Source of the DNA: Agrobacterium salinitolerans
GTDB taxonomy: Bacteria > Pseudomonadota > Alphaproteobacteria > Rhizobiales > Rhizobiaceae
Assembly (NCBI RefSeq): GCF_002008225.1
Contig: NZ_MRDH01000023.1
Location: 1 to 64,000 of the forward strand
Reading direction: 5' to 3'
DNA: 64,000 nt
Under the pieces are notes generated by a model, which was not told the origin of the DNA, made no database searches, and saw only the letters and a list, made by a program, of their open reading frames with translations. This document shows, piece by piece, positions 51,310-59,077 of the stretch (positions are counted from its first letter, which is position 1; every line of letters begins with the position of its first letter). Made by a program: the position numbers and the translations under genes.

Positions 51310-52452
51310 ATGAAACGTATCGGCGTCATCATGCACGGCATCACCGGCCGCATGGGTTACAACCAGCATCTCGTGCGCTCCGTTCTCGCCATTCGCGATC
51401 AGGGCGGCGTGCTGTTGAAGAACGGCGAAAGGGTCATGCTCGACCCCATTCTGGTTGGTCGCAACGGCGCGAAGATTGAGGAAATAGCCAAAAGGCACGA
51501 CGTCGCACGCTGGACGACCGATATCGATGCGGCGCTGGCGAACCCCGACGATACGCTGTTCTTCGATGCCGGCACAACGCAGATGCGCGGCAGCCTCCTG
51601 GAGAAAGCCATCAAGGCCGGCAAGAACGTCTATTGCGAAAAGCCGATTTCCGACACGATGGAAGAGGCGCTGGCCATTGCACGGCTGGCCGAAAGCGCCG
51701 GCATCAAACACGGCGTGGTGCAGGACAAGCTGTTCCTGCCGGGCTTGCGCAAGCTCGCCATGCTGCGCGACAGCGGCTTTTTCGGAAAAATCCTCTCGGT
51801 CCGCGGCGAGTTCGGTTACTGGGTTTTTGAAGGCGACTGGCAACCGGCGCAGCGCCCCTCCTGGAATTACCGTCTGAAGGATGGCGGCGGCATCATTCTC
51901 GATATGCTGTGCCACTGGCGTTATGTGCTCGACAACCTGTTCGGACCGGTAAAATCGGTAAGCTGCCTCGGCGCGACCCATATTCCGGAACGTTTTGACG
52001 AACAGGGCAAAGCCTATAAGGCGGATGCGGATGACGCGGCCTATGCCACTTTCGAACTTAAAGGCGGCGCCATTGCCCATATCAACTCCTCATGGGCGGT
52101 GCGGGTGCGTCGCGACGACCTCGTGACCTTCCAGGTCGATGGCACCCATGGCTCGGCGGTGGCGGGCCTGACCAAATGCTTTACCCAGCACCGCACCAAC
52201 ACACCTAAGCCGGTTTGGAACCCCGACCAGCCGCAGACCATCGATTTCTACAAGACCTGGCAGGAAGTGCCGGACAATGTCGTCTACGATAACGGCTTCA
52301 AGGCGCAATGGGAAATGTTCGTGCGCCACCTCGTCGACAACGACCCTTGGCCCTATGGGCTGATGGAAGGCGTGAAGGGCGTGCAGCTTGCCGAACTGGG
52401 TCTTAGATCGTGGAAGGAACGCCGCTGGCTCGACGTTCCCGCCATTTCCTAA
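51310..52452 (+). CDS. Gfo/Idh/MocA-family oxidoreductase, first of two
   Basis: 380 residues. N-terminal Rossmann domain (MKRIGVIMHGITGRMGYNQH) followed by the catalytic EKP motif in KNVYCEKPISDTMEEALAIA, and a C-terminal alpha/beta substrate domain (GGGIILDMLCHWRYVLDNLF, HINSSWAVRVRRDDLVTFQV). It oxidises or reduces a sugar or sugar derivative with NAD(P), commonly at C3 in related members. ATG preceded by GGGAGG. First gene of a four-gene catabolic operon under the TetR palindrome. Confidence 0.9.
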   Translation: MKRIGVIMHGITGRMGYNQHLVRSVLAIRDQGGVLLKNGERVMLDPILVGRNGAKIEEIAKRHDVARWTTDIDAALANPDDTLFFDAGTTQMRGSLLEKAIKAGKNVYCEKPISDTMEEALAIARLAESAGIKHGVVQDKLFLPGLRKLAMLRDSGFFGKILSVRGEFGYWVFEGDWQPAQRPSWNYRLKDGGGIILDMLCHWRYVLDNLFGPVKSVSCLGATHIPERFDEQGKAYKADADDAAYATFELKGGAIAHINSSWAVRVRRDDLVTFQVDGTHGSAVAGLTKCFTQHRTNTPKPVWNPDQPQTIDFYKTWQEVPDNVVYDNGFKAQWEMFVRHLVDNDPWPYGLMEGVKGVQLAELGLRSWKERRWLDVPAIS

Positions 52453-52462
52453 GGAGGCAGAC

Positions 52463-53626
52463 GTGAGTGAACTCAAGCTTCCGAAGGACGACCGCAGCAT
52501 CGAGGTCTACAGGCTATCAGGCACGCCGGTCGCCGTTGAGAAACGAAGTGCCGCGGATTTCAACCGCGTCGCCTTCGCCGCCGCCCATGTGGTGGCCGAT
52601 CCCTTTGCCGATAACGACCCATGGCTTAACCCCGCCATCGACTGGGACGCCACCTTACGTTTTCGTCACCGCCTGTGGGACCTCGGCCTCGGCGTCGCCG
52701 AGGCGATGGATACGGCGCAGCGTGGCATGGGACTGGCATGGCCGCAGGCGCAAGAACTGATCTCCCGTTCGCTGAAGGAAGCAGCCAGCCGCAAGGATGC
52801 TCTGATTGCCTGCGGCGTCGGCACCGACCATCTGAATGGCGGCGGTTACGACCTGAACCAGATTATCGACTCTTATCTCGAACAGCTTGATTTTGTTCAG
52901 GGAGAAGGTGGACGTGTGATCTTGATGGCGAGCCGCGCGCTGGCCGCGACCGCCCGCTCGCCGGATGATTATCTCAAGGCCTATGCGCGGGTTCTCTCCC
53001 GCGTCGAGCAGAAAGTGGTGATCCACTGGCTGGGCGAAATGTTCGACCCCGCGCTTGAGGGCTATTGGGGTGCCAATGACCATATGGCGGCAATGGAAAC
53101 ATGCCTTGCCATGATCGAGGAGAATGCTGACAGGATCGACGGCATCAAGATTTCGCTTCTCTCCAAGGAAAAGGAAATCGTCATGCGCCGCCGTCTGCCG
53201 GCAGGCGTGCGCATGTATACCGGCGACGATTTCAACTACGCCGAACTGATCGCCGGTGACGAACAGGGCCATTCGGACGCGCTGCTCGGTATTTTCGACG
53301 CCATCGCGCCGGCGGCTTCGAAAGCGCTGGCCTGCCTGAAGCACGGGGCGGACAATGAATTCTTCGATATTCTGGAGCCGACGGTGGCGCTCTCGCGCCA
53401 CATCTTCAAGGCTCCCACCCGCTTCTACAAAACCGGTGTGGTGTTCCTCGCCTATCTCAACGGGTTGCAGGATCATTTCACTATGATCGGCGGGCAGGAA
53501 AGCACCCGCTCCACGCAGCATTTCGCCGAGCTTTTCCGACTTGCGGACAAGGCCAATGTGCTGACCGAGCCTGATCTGGCCACGCACCGCATGAAGGCGT
53601 TTCTAGCCGTCCGCGGCATCGGGTGA
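52463..53626 (+). CDS. DUF993 protein, dihydrodipicolinate-synthase-like aldolase
   Basis: 387 residues; GTG start with a near-perfect AAGGAGG site. The sequence fits the DUF993 family (TIM barrel related to DapA/NanA lyases): IDWDATLRFRHRLWDLGLGV, IACGVGTDHLNGGGYDLNQI, VVIHWLGEMFDPALEGYWGA. RIDGIKISLLSKEKE has Lys229 in the place of the Schiff-base lysine of DapA-type enzymes. YTGDDFNYAELIAGDEQGHS follows. It probably performs a retro-aldol or dehydration step on a keto-sugar (acid). Starts 10 nt after the first dehydrogenase stop. Confidence 0.85.
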   Translation: MSELKLPKDDRSIEVYRLSGTPVAVEKRSAADFNRVAFAAAHVVADPFADNDPWLNPAIDWDATLRFRHRLWDLGLGVAEAMDTAQRGMGLAWPQAQELISRSLKEAASRKDALIACGVGTDHLNGGGYDLNQIIDSYLEQLDFVQGEGGRVILMASRALAATARSPDDYLKAYARVLSRVEQKVVIHWLGEMFDPALEGYWGANDHMAAMETCLAMIEENADRIDGIKISLLSKEKEIVMRRRLPAGVRMYTGDDFNYAELIAGDEQGHSDALLGIFDAIAPAASKALACLKHGADNEFFDILEPTVALSRHIFKAPTRFYKTGVVFLAYLNGLQDHFTMIGGQESTRSTQHFAELFRLADKANVLTEPDLATHRMKAFLAVRGIG

Positions 53627-53650
53627 AGCAAAACGAGGGGAGATACCGAG

Positions 53651-54472
53651 ATGAGCCTTGAAGGCCTTTCCATCAATTTCGCCACCGTGCGTCAGGGCGG
53701 AGATTTTGGCGCAATCGTCGATGCTTGCCTCGCCCATGGCATCACCGCCATTTCGCCCTGGCGCGAACAGGTACACGGCGTCGGTCTTACTGAAGCCGCA
53801 CGCATCGTTGAGCAGAATGGGCTGCGCCTCAGCGGCCATTGCCGTGGCGGCTTTTTCCCTGCTCCTACCGAGGAAGGCCGTCGGCTCGCCATTGAGGACA
53901 ATAAACGCGCGGTCGATGAGGCCGCCGCCATGAAAGCTGATTGCCTCGTACTTGTCGTGGGCGGGCTGCCCGCCGGCTCGCGTGATTTAAAGGGTGCGCG
54001 GCAGATGGTGGAGGACGGCATGAGCGAACTTCTTCCCTATGCGCGGGCCGCCGGCGTGCCACTGGCCATCGAGCCGCTTCACCCCTTTTACGCCGCCGAG
54101 CGCGCCTGCTTCAACACATTGAAACAGTCGCTTGATCTCTGCGACCGGCTGGGTGCCGGCACCGGTGTGGCCATCGACGTCTACCATGTCTGGTGGGATC
54201 CGGAGCTGGAGGAACAGGTGGCGCGGGCTGGCCGGAACGGGCAAATCCTTGCCCATCACATCTGCGACTGGCTGGTGCCGACCACGGATCCGCTCAATGA
54301 TCGCGGCATGATGGGCGACGGCGTGATAGACCTCAAGGCATTTCGCGCCATGATCGAGGCCGCCGGCTTCCACGGCCCGCAGGAAGTTGAGATTTTCTCG
54401 CATCGCTGGCAGGCACGCCCGATGGATGAAGTCCTCGCCACCGTGGTTGAGCGCTTCAAGACTGTTTGTTGA
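53651..54472 (+). CDS. Sugar phosphate isomerase/epimerase family TIM barrel
   Basis: 273 residues. Strand-end metal ligands of the xylose-isomerase-like fold are visible: RLSGHCRGGFFPAP, GVPLAIEPLHPFYAAERACF, GVAIDVYHVWWDPELEEQV, ILAHHICDWLVPT and PQEVEIFSHRWQARPMDEV. It probably isomerises, epimerises or cleaves a keto-sugar produced by the dehydrogenases. ATG preceded by GGGGAGATACCGAG. It is 24 nt after the DUF993 gene and 19 nt before the second dehydrogenase, so part of the same operon. Confidence 0.87.
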   Translation: MSLEGLSINFATVRQGGDFGAIVDACLAHGITAISPWREQVHGVGLTEAARIVEQNGLRLSGHCRGGFFPAPTEEGRRLAIEDNKRAVDEAAAMKADCLVLVVGGLPAGSRDLKGARQMVEDGMSELLPYARAAGVPLAIEPLHPFYAAERACFNTLKQSLDLCDRLGAGTGVAIDVYHVWWDPELEEQVARAGRNGQILAHHICDWLVPTTDPLNDRGMMGDGVIDLKAFRAMIEAAGFHGPQEVEIFSHRWQARPMDEVLATVVERFKTVC

Positions 54473-54491
54473 GATATCCGGGAGAGAGGCA

Positions 54492-55727
54492 ATGCCTGAA
54501 AAGGTGAAACGCAAACGTTACGCGCTGGTCGGCACCGGCAATCGCGGTACCACCATGTGGGGCCGCGAATTGCTGGCCGGCTGGAGCGACTATGTCGAGC
54601 TGGTTGGCATTTGCGACCTGAACCTGATGCGCGCCGAGCGCGCCCGCGCAATGATGGGATCGAACGCGCCGCTTTACGACGACTTCGACCGGATGATGCT
54701 GGAGCAACGCCCGGAACTGGTGATCGTCTGCACACCTGATGACACCCATGACGACATCATCATCCGTGCGCTTGAGGGCGGGGCTGATGTCATCAGCGAA
54801 AAACCCATGACCACCACCCCGGAAAAGATCGACCGCATTCGCGCAGCCGAAGCCAAAAGCGGCCGACGTGTCGATGTGTCCTTCAACTATCGTTTTTCGC
54901 CCACGGCCGCTCGCATAAAGGAACTGATCGATGACGGCGCCATCGGCACGGTTACCTCGGTCGATTTCCATTGGTATCTCGATAATCACCACGGCGCGGA
55001 TTACTTCCGCCGCTGGCATGCCTTCACCGAACATTCCGGCAGCCTGTTCGTGCACAAGGCCACCCACCATTTCGATCTCCTGAACTGGTATCTCGATTCC
55101 GATCCCGTGGAAGTGAAGGGGTTCGGACAATTGCTGCATTATGGCAAGAACGGTCCGTTCCGGGGAACGCGCTGTCGCACCTGTCCGCACAAAAGCGAGT
55201 GCGATTATTTCATGGATCTGGGCGCCGATCCTTTTCTAGATGCGCTATATGAAGATCCTTCGACGGTGGACGGTTATGTGCGCGATGCCTGCGTCTTCCG
55301 CGAGGAAATCGACATTCCCGACACCATGAGCGCCTCGATCCGTTATGCCAGCGGCGTGCAGGTTTCCTATTCACTCAATACCTATATGCCGATCGAGGGC
55401 CACCATATCGCCTTCAACGGTCATAAGGGGCGCATCGAGATGCGCCAGTATGAAAAGCAGCCCTGGACGGAACCGCCGGCCGATGAAATCCTGCTGGTGA
55501 AAAGTTTTGGCGGCGGCGTGGAACGTATCTGGGTGCCGCATGAGCCGGGCGGCCACTATGGCGGCGACAACCGCATGCGCGACATGATCTTCAAGCCTGG
55601 CTCCAACGACCGGCTGCGGCAGCGGGCGGGGTCGCGCGCCGGCGCCATGTCCGTTCTGACCGGCGTGGCGGCGCTGAAAAGCGCCCGTGAAGGCGGGACG
55701 GCAACGGTGAAATCGTTGCCCGTTTAA
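54492..55727 (+). CDS. Gfo/Idh/MocA-family oxidoreductase, second of two, with cysteine cluster
   Basis: 411 residues. Rossmann opening RYALVGTGNRGTTMWGRELL, catalytic EKP in DVISEKPMTTTPEKIDRIR, substrate-domain HKATHHFDLLNWYLDSDPVE. It carries an insertion with Cys228-x2-Cys231-x5-Cys237 (CRTCPHKSEC), which looks like a metal site and is typical of the longer subfamily with an extended C-terminal domain. Start at 54492 with GGAGAGAGG upstream. Last gene of the TetR-controlled catabolic operon; two dehydrogenases in one operon suggest an oxidation-reduction cycle. Confidence 0.9.
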   Translation: MPEKVKRKRYALVGTGNRGTTMWGRELLAGWSDYVELVGICDLNLMRAERARAMMGSNAPLYDDFDRMMLEQRPELVIVCTPDDTHDDIIIRALEGGADVISEKPMTTTPEKIDRIRAAEAKSGRRVDVSFNYRFSPTAARIKELIDDGAIGTVTSVDFHWYLDNHHGADYFRRWHAFTEHSGSLFVHKATHHFDLLNWYLDSDPVEVKGFGQLLHYGKNGPFRGTRCRTCPHKSECDYFMDLGADPFLDALYEDPSTVDGYVRDACVFREEIDIPDTMSASIRYASGVQVSYSLNTYMPIEGHHIAFNGHKGRIEMRQYEKQPWTEPPADEILLVKSFGGGVERIWVPHEPGGHYGGDNRMRDMIFKPGSNDRLRQRAGSRAGAMSVLTGVAALKSAREGGTATVKSLPV

Positions 55728-55860
55728 CCGCTGTCGTCTGCGACCTCATCGGCAACTGGGCCGCAGACGGCAATCGCCAAAAAAGAACCGACGATATTCC
55801 GCAGATTACGCTCTTCTTTCAGGCCGGTAAAATGGCCGCCGGGGGAAGAAAGAGTGAGTC

Positions 55861-55980
55861 ATGTCCAGTTTTGAATCCTTCGTTCCGCTCATCATCATCG
55901 GCGCCAGCCTCGTTGTGTTCTTCAAATGGGTCGGACGAGATATGAACCGAGAAGAGAAAAAGCCGCGTTCCCGCCGCTGA
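55861..55980 (+). CDS. 39-residue single-span membrane protein
   Basis: Short frame with one hydrophobic helix (FVPLIIIGASLVVFFKWVG) and a basic tail ending EEKKPRSRR. ATG preceded by a purine-rich GGAAGAAAGAGTGAG stretch. Too short for routine detection, but it has a good helix and positive-inside tail. The function is unknown. It lies between the sugar operon and the small-gene cluster. Confidence 0.55.
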   Translation: MSSFESFVPLIIIGASLVVFFKWVGRDMNREEKKPRSRR

Positions 55981-56063
55981 CGGCGGAAAAGCGCGCCCGC
56001 GCGGTGTGGAAACGGAACCCGCGCCTTTTCCCTGGCGTTTTCCTGCTAAAAGGAGGACGCGAC

Positions 56064-56234
56064 ATGACGAAGAAAACGAAGCCGAAAACTGTCGACAAAG
56101 GGCCTTCCAGCCCGAACGACAGTCCCCCGGCCGGCCCGCACGCCAAACCTTCCCTCACTGACTGCGACAAGACGCCGGGCGCAGGCAGTCTGCCGGATGA
56201 CGATGCGAAAGACGTGTCTCCCGGCGGAGGTTGA
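56064..56234 (+). CDS. 56-residue disordered hydrophilic protein
   Basis: Small protein rich in Lys, Pro, Asp and Gly (starts MTKKTKPKTVDKGPSSPNDS, ends DAKDVSPGGG), with one Cys. It should be disordered. The AGGAGGACGCGAC site before ATG is excellent. I do not recognise a named family. Similar short Lys/Pro proteins nearby (57427-57642, 57739-57876) suggest a theme around cspA and rpsU, perhaps stress or RNA related. Confidence 0.6.
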   Translation: MTKKTKPKTVDKGPSSPNDSPPAGPHAKPSLTDCDKTPGAGSLPDDDAKDVSPGGG

Positions 56235-56515
56235 TGCGCGTGAGACCAAAGGCAGCGCCAGACCGGGGTTAACATTGGCCCATCGGGAAATAACGCCGTA
56301 AAACAGACACTTAGCGGATCAAGCGTTGCTCGCCGGCGCTTTTTCCTTCAGGGCCCATTGCAAAATCAAAAATTGCGCCTATATTTTCTTCATCGACCAT
56401 TGCTTGTGACGTCGTTCTGGAACAGACTGTTCCCCGTCGGATTTCCTCTCAAATAATCGATCTTATCCCGCAAGGTATCGCGGGAACCACAACGATTCTA
56501 CGAAAGGAAATCGTT
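56235..56515. promoter_or_regulatory. Leader region of cspA
   Basis: 281 bp with no open frame of interest. A small hairpin followed by TTTTT at about 56330-56345 may end the upstream small-gene transcript. The remaining roughly 165 bp would give cspA a long 5' leader, as in many cold-shock genes where leader structure controls translation. GAAAGGAAATCGTT precedes the ATG. Confidence 0.4.
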
Positions 56516-56725
56516 ATGAACACTGGTACTGTAAAGTGGTTCAACGCCACCAAGGGCTTCGGCTTCATTCAGCCTGACAATGGCGGCACGGACGTTTTCG
56601 TTCACATCTCCGCAGTTGAGCGCGCCGGCATGCGTTCGCTGAACGATGGCCAGAAGATCAGCTACGAGATCGTCCAGGACCGTCGGTCCGGCAAGAGCTC
56701 GGCTGATAACCTTCAGGCAGCTTGA
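56516..56725 (+). CDS. cspA: Cold-shock protein, CspA family
   Basis: 69 residues, a single cold-shock domain: [20 protein letters not shown] (RNP1), [13 protein letters not shown] (RNP2) and [18 protein letters not shown]. Five-strand OB-fold nucleic-acid chaperone that binds single-stranded RNA/DNA. It has the standard length. Followed 22 nt later by a conserved box and a rho-independent terminator. Whether it is cold-inducible cannot be told from sequence. Confidence 0.95.
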   Translation: MNTGTVKWFNATKGFGFIQPDNGGTDVFVHISAVERAGMRSLNDGQKISYEIVQDRRSGKSSADNLQAA

Positions 56726-56747
56726 TATTCGTCATCTCCAACTCGCA

Positions 56748-56817
56748 GACCACGGATGTACTGGCTGCAGGTTAGGATGACTGTGAGAGGTCGGGTCAAA
56801 GCCCGGCCTTTTGTTTT
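56748..56817 (+). ncRNA. Conserved box plus terminator downstream of cspA (copy 1)
   Basis: An 18-nt box GACCACGGATGTACTGGC (56748-56765) is followed after 22 nt by a terminator hairpin (56788-56795 with 56802-56809, one G-U pair, 6-nt loop) and a T-rich run. The identical 18-nt box and a closely related terminator recur at 58035-58110. It may be the 3' part of a small RNA or a conserved 3' untranslated element. Confidence 0.6.
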
Positions 56818-56833
56818 GGGCCATGGAGGTCCT

Positions 56834-57124
56834 ATGCGTAAAAATTCCTACAAGTGCGGCGACACGGTTTTTCTGAAGCCCGGTGTCATCGGCAACAACC
56901 AGCCCAAGGGTCCTGCGCGCGTGATGTCCGTGATGCCGGAGGGACAGGGCGTCGTTCGTCTCAGGGTGCGCTTCCAGCATGAAAATTTCGAACGCAGTAT
57001 TGCGATCGACGAAATAGATTTGTCAGCGTCCACCACACCGACGCCACGCGTCAGCGAAAACACTTCGGTGCGCGAAGCGGGATCCAGCTGGGTCAACCTG
57101 AGTTCCATTAAAGTCAGAAAGTAG
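56834..57124 (+). CDS. Uncharacterised 96-residue protein with basic beta-rich N-terminal half
   Basis: Starts MRKNSYKCGDTVFLKPGVIG with GGAGGTCC upstream. Residues 5-60 look like a small beta-barrel (KPGVIGNNQPKGPARVMSVM, VVRLRVRFQHENFERSIAID), resembling SH3-like nucleic-acid or ribosome-associated folds. The C-terminal part (70-96) is Ser/Thr rich. The family is not recognised by name. It lies between cspA's terminator and rpsU, and rpsU begins 27 nt after its stop, so a shared transcript is likely. Confidence 0.7.
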   Translation: MRKNSYKCGDTVFLKPGVIGNNQPKGPARVMSVMPEGQGVVRLRVRFQHENFERSIAIDEIDLSASTTPTPRVSENTSVREAGSSWVNLSSIKVRK

Positions 57125-57151
57125 CAGCATGGGCTGCTGAAGGAGAATTTC

Positions 57152-57388
57152 TTGCAAGTACTCGTCCGCGACAACAATGTAGACCAAGCCCTTCGTGTTC
57201 TGAAAAAGAGAATGCAGCGCGAAGGCATCTTCCGCGAAATGCGCGCGCGGGAATCCTATGAGAAGCCCTCGGAAAAGCGTGTCCGCGAACAGGCCGAAGC
57301 CGTACGCCGCCATCGCAAGATGGAAAAGAAGAAGATGCAACGCGAAGGCTTGCTGCCGGGCCCAAAGAAGGCCGCCCGCACCCGCTAA
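57152..57388 (+). CDS. rpsU: 30S ribosomal protein S21
   Basis: 78 residues; [40 protein letters not shown] and a Lys/Arg-rich tail are the bS21 hallmarks. Component of the small ribosomal subunit near the anti-Shine-Dalgarno, involved in initiation. It uses TTG as start, preceded by AAGGAGAATTTC, which is unusual for a ribosomal protein. Rhizobia often carry extra S21 genes next to cold-shock genes, so this may be a condition-specific copy, not the only one. Confidence 0.93.
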   Translation: MQVLVRDNNVDQALRVLKKRMQREGIFREMRARESYEKPSEKRVREQAEAVRRHRKMEKKKMQREGLLPGPKKAARTR

Positions 57389-57426
57389 GCCCTTTGATAC
57401 TGCTCTCTTACGTCAAGGAGAATGAC

Positions 57427-57642
57427 ATGGCCGCGACTAAAGAAGCTTTCTTCAAGCCCGGCAAGCTATCCGCACAGGACAAAGCATCACTGACGGATAA
57501 CGCCGCAAAACAGATCATAAATACCGAGGCCGACCAGCGCGCCCGCAAAACAGAGCGCCTTCGCCAGCTTCGTGAGGCACAGGAAGCGTCATTTATCGCT
57601 GACGCGCCCGCATCCGCAAAGAAACGATCCGGCAAGAAATAG
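57427..57642 (+). CDS. 71-residue charged small protein
   Basis: MAATKEAFFKPGKLSAQDKA then TDNAAKQIINTEADQRARKT and a helical Lys/Arg/Ala C-terminus ending AKKRSGKK. The ATG follows CAAGGAGAATGAC. Predicted mostly helical and cytoplasmic, with no named family known to me. It is 38 nt downstream of rpsU, so it may be co-expressed with the ribosomal protein and be RNA or ribosome associated. Confidence 0.65.
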   Translation: MAATKEAFFKPGKLSAQDKASLTDNAAKQIINTEADQRARKTERLRQLREAQEASFIADAPASAKKRSGKK

Positions 57643-57738
57643 CCGGACGGGATTTCCAGAACCGCCCCGTCAAACGGGTCTTGAGGGGATGATCAATACC
57701 CGCTCGAGACCTCATGAATTCAGCAGGAGGAGGACACC

Positions 57739-57876
57739 ATGGCCAAGGGTCAATTGCGCAGCAACAAGGAAATCCGCAAACCTAAAAAAGACAAGACGAA
57801 AACGCCAGCAGCAGCCCCGCCAGGCTCGCAGGTTAAGTTTGCCAATGCAACCACCGGGGATGGCAAGAAGACATGA
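57739..57876 (+). CDS. 45-residue highly basic protein
   Basis: Starts MAKGQLRSNKEIRKPKKDKT and ends TTGDGKKT; Lys/Arg dominate, followed by a Pro/Ala linker. The AGGAGGAGG site before ATG is one of the strongest in the window. It probably binds nucleic acid or ribosomes by charge. Below the usual length cut-off and likely missed by gene callers. Same direction as rpsU. Confidence 0.65.
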   Translation: MAKGQLRSNKEIRKPKKDKTKTPAAAPPGSQVKFANATTGDGKKT

Positions 57877-57970
57877 CGCCACCTGTGGCTGGGAAATCAG
57901 AACGAATAAATGCATCGCCATGAATGCAGGTCTTGATTTAGCCACATTGCCAAACTAAATCTCTTCCATA

Positions 57971-58110
57971 GCAACTGCTGGTGAGCGCGAATGAAATCGA
58001 TGTTCGCAGTTGCTCCAGTCGCTTTTAGACTTTTGACCACGGATGTACTGGCACTGGTGTTGAGAGCGATATGAGGAAGGTCGGTGCAATATTGCCCCGG
58101 CCTTTTTTGT
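57971..58110 (+). ncRNA. Candidate small RNA with conserved box and terminator (copy 2)
   Basis: A 5' hairpin (GCAACTGC 57971-57978 with GCAGTTGC 58006-58013, plus an inner GCGAA/TTCGC stem) is followed by the 18-nt box at 58035-58052. A terminator stem then follows (58077-58084 with 58097-58104, inner GCAA/TTGC pairing) and a T6 run. No open frame covers it and no gene stop lies close upstream, which favours an independent RNA about 140 nt long. Confidence 0.6.
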
Positions 58111-58422
58111 TGCCTGCGTCAGCGGCTATACCTCCCACCGTGTTTAGCGGAATTAACTTGCCTATTCCCCTTAAACGGCGCAGGCTCCGTGATAGTTAAC
58201 TAAGCGGCGTTGCCACCGTCTGGTCTGTTGCGCCCTCAGCCCTGTCCCGCCTGTTGACGGCGGTAACGATCCGCAATTCACGCGACATGGATGACAGCAC
58301 GCGCCGGAAACGGTTTATCTGACGCGTCCGCATTTCGAAACGTTGAAGCGTCCCAGCGCCATCTCTGGACGGCAGCGCGACGCTCCGGTTTTTTTCTAAC
58401 TCCCGCAGGAAAGGACGACCTC
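58111..58422. other. Intergenic, no gene seen
   Basis: 312 bp between the small-RNA terminator and the next gene. I see no convincing open frame or palindrome. The last 50 bp include a TTTTTTT run and the AGGAAAGGACG ribosome-binding region of the 58423 gene, so the promoter of that gene should be here. Confidence 0.4.
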
Positions 58423-58710
58423 ATGTCTTCCGCACACGAAAATTGCATCATCACATCGCAGGACCTGAAAATGCTTCAGTCAGTCCTGGAAGGTCTCGGT
58501 TACGATAGCCGCACCATGGATGACGAAGTCATTCTCTACGACAATGCCGCCCGCAAGGTGATCCAGCTCTTTCAGGATGGCTTGACCGACCCTGCCGATA
58601 TTTCGAAGGAAATGCTGTTCCTGTTCGGCGTTCACAAACATGAGCGCGTCAAACCGTGGAAACCGCTGCCGCGTTACGCCATTCAGGGCCTGCCGCCTCT
58701 TTACCAGTGA
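58423..58710 (+). CDS. Uncharacterised 95-residue protein
   Basis: MSSAHENCIITSQDLKMLQS, VLEGLGYDSRTMDDEVILYD, NAARKVIQLFQDGLTDPADI, then FLFGVHKHERVKPWKPLPRY and a Pro-rich end. Helical, acidic N-terminal two thirds. No signal peptide or membrane segment, no named family known to me. Start supported by AGGAAAGGACGACC. Stands alone. Confidence 0.75.
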   Translation: MSSAHENCIITSQDLKMLQSVLEGLGYDSRTMDDEVILYDNAARKVIQLFQDGLTDPADISKEMLFLFGVHKHERVKPWKPLPRYAIQGLPPLYQ

Positions 58711-58941
58711 TGGGCTTGCCGCCCTTTTCGTGGCGGCCTTCAAAATCACCGATGAAAATAACGGCTTGGCAAAAGTCGTATATCAGGCAACACTGAAATT
58801 GAGCATCCCGCGCGCGATCAGGCGCGTCCGGGAGTTTGGGTATCGAATGTGCATCCGGTGCGTTGCGGGGCCATGACAGGTCTGCGCCAGGTTTCGGTTG
58901 TTTCCCATACCGGTAAGTTTTGCGTCTGCGTGGAGGTGAGT

Positions 58942-59055
58942 ATGACGTATGACTGGAGCGGCCGCAAAATGCGCCGCATGCGAGCGGCGAAACTGACGAT
59001 CATCAGCCTCGTCGCAGCTTTTGTGCTGACAGCCCCGATTTTCGCCCATTATTGA
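58942..59055 (+). CDS. 37-residue single-span membrane peptide
   Basis: MTYDWSGRKMRRMRAAKLTI followed by a hydrophobic helix (ISLVAAFVLTAPIFAHY) to the C-terminus. The GGAGGTGAGT site before the ATG is very good, and the basic N-terminus predicts an N-in orientation. A longer frame begins at 58849 without a comparable site. Function unknown. Confidence 0.55.
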   Translation: MTYDWSGRKMRRMRAAKLTIISLVAAFVLTAPIFAHY

Positions 59056-59077
59056 GGTTTTCAGCCGCGAGGCAGGG

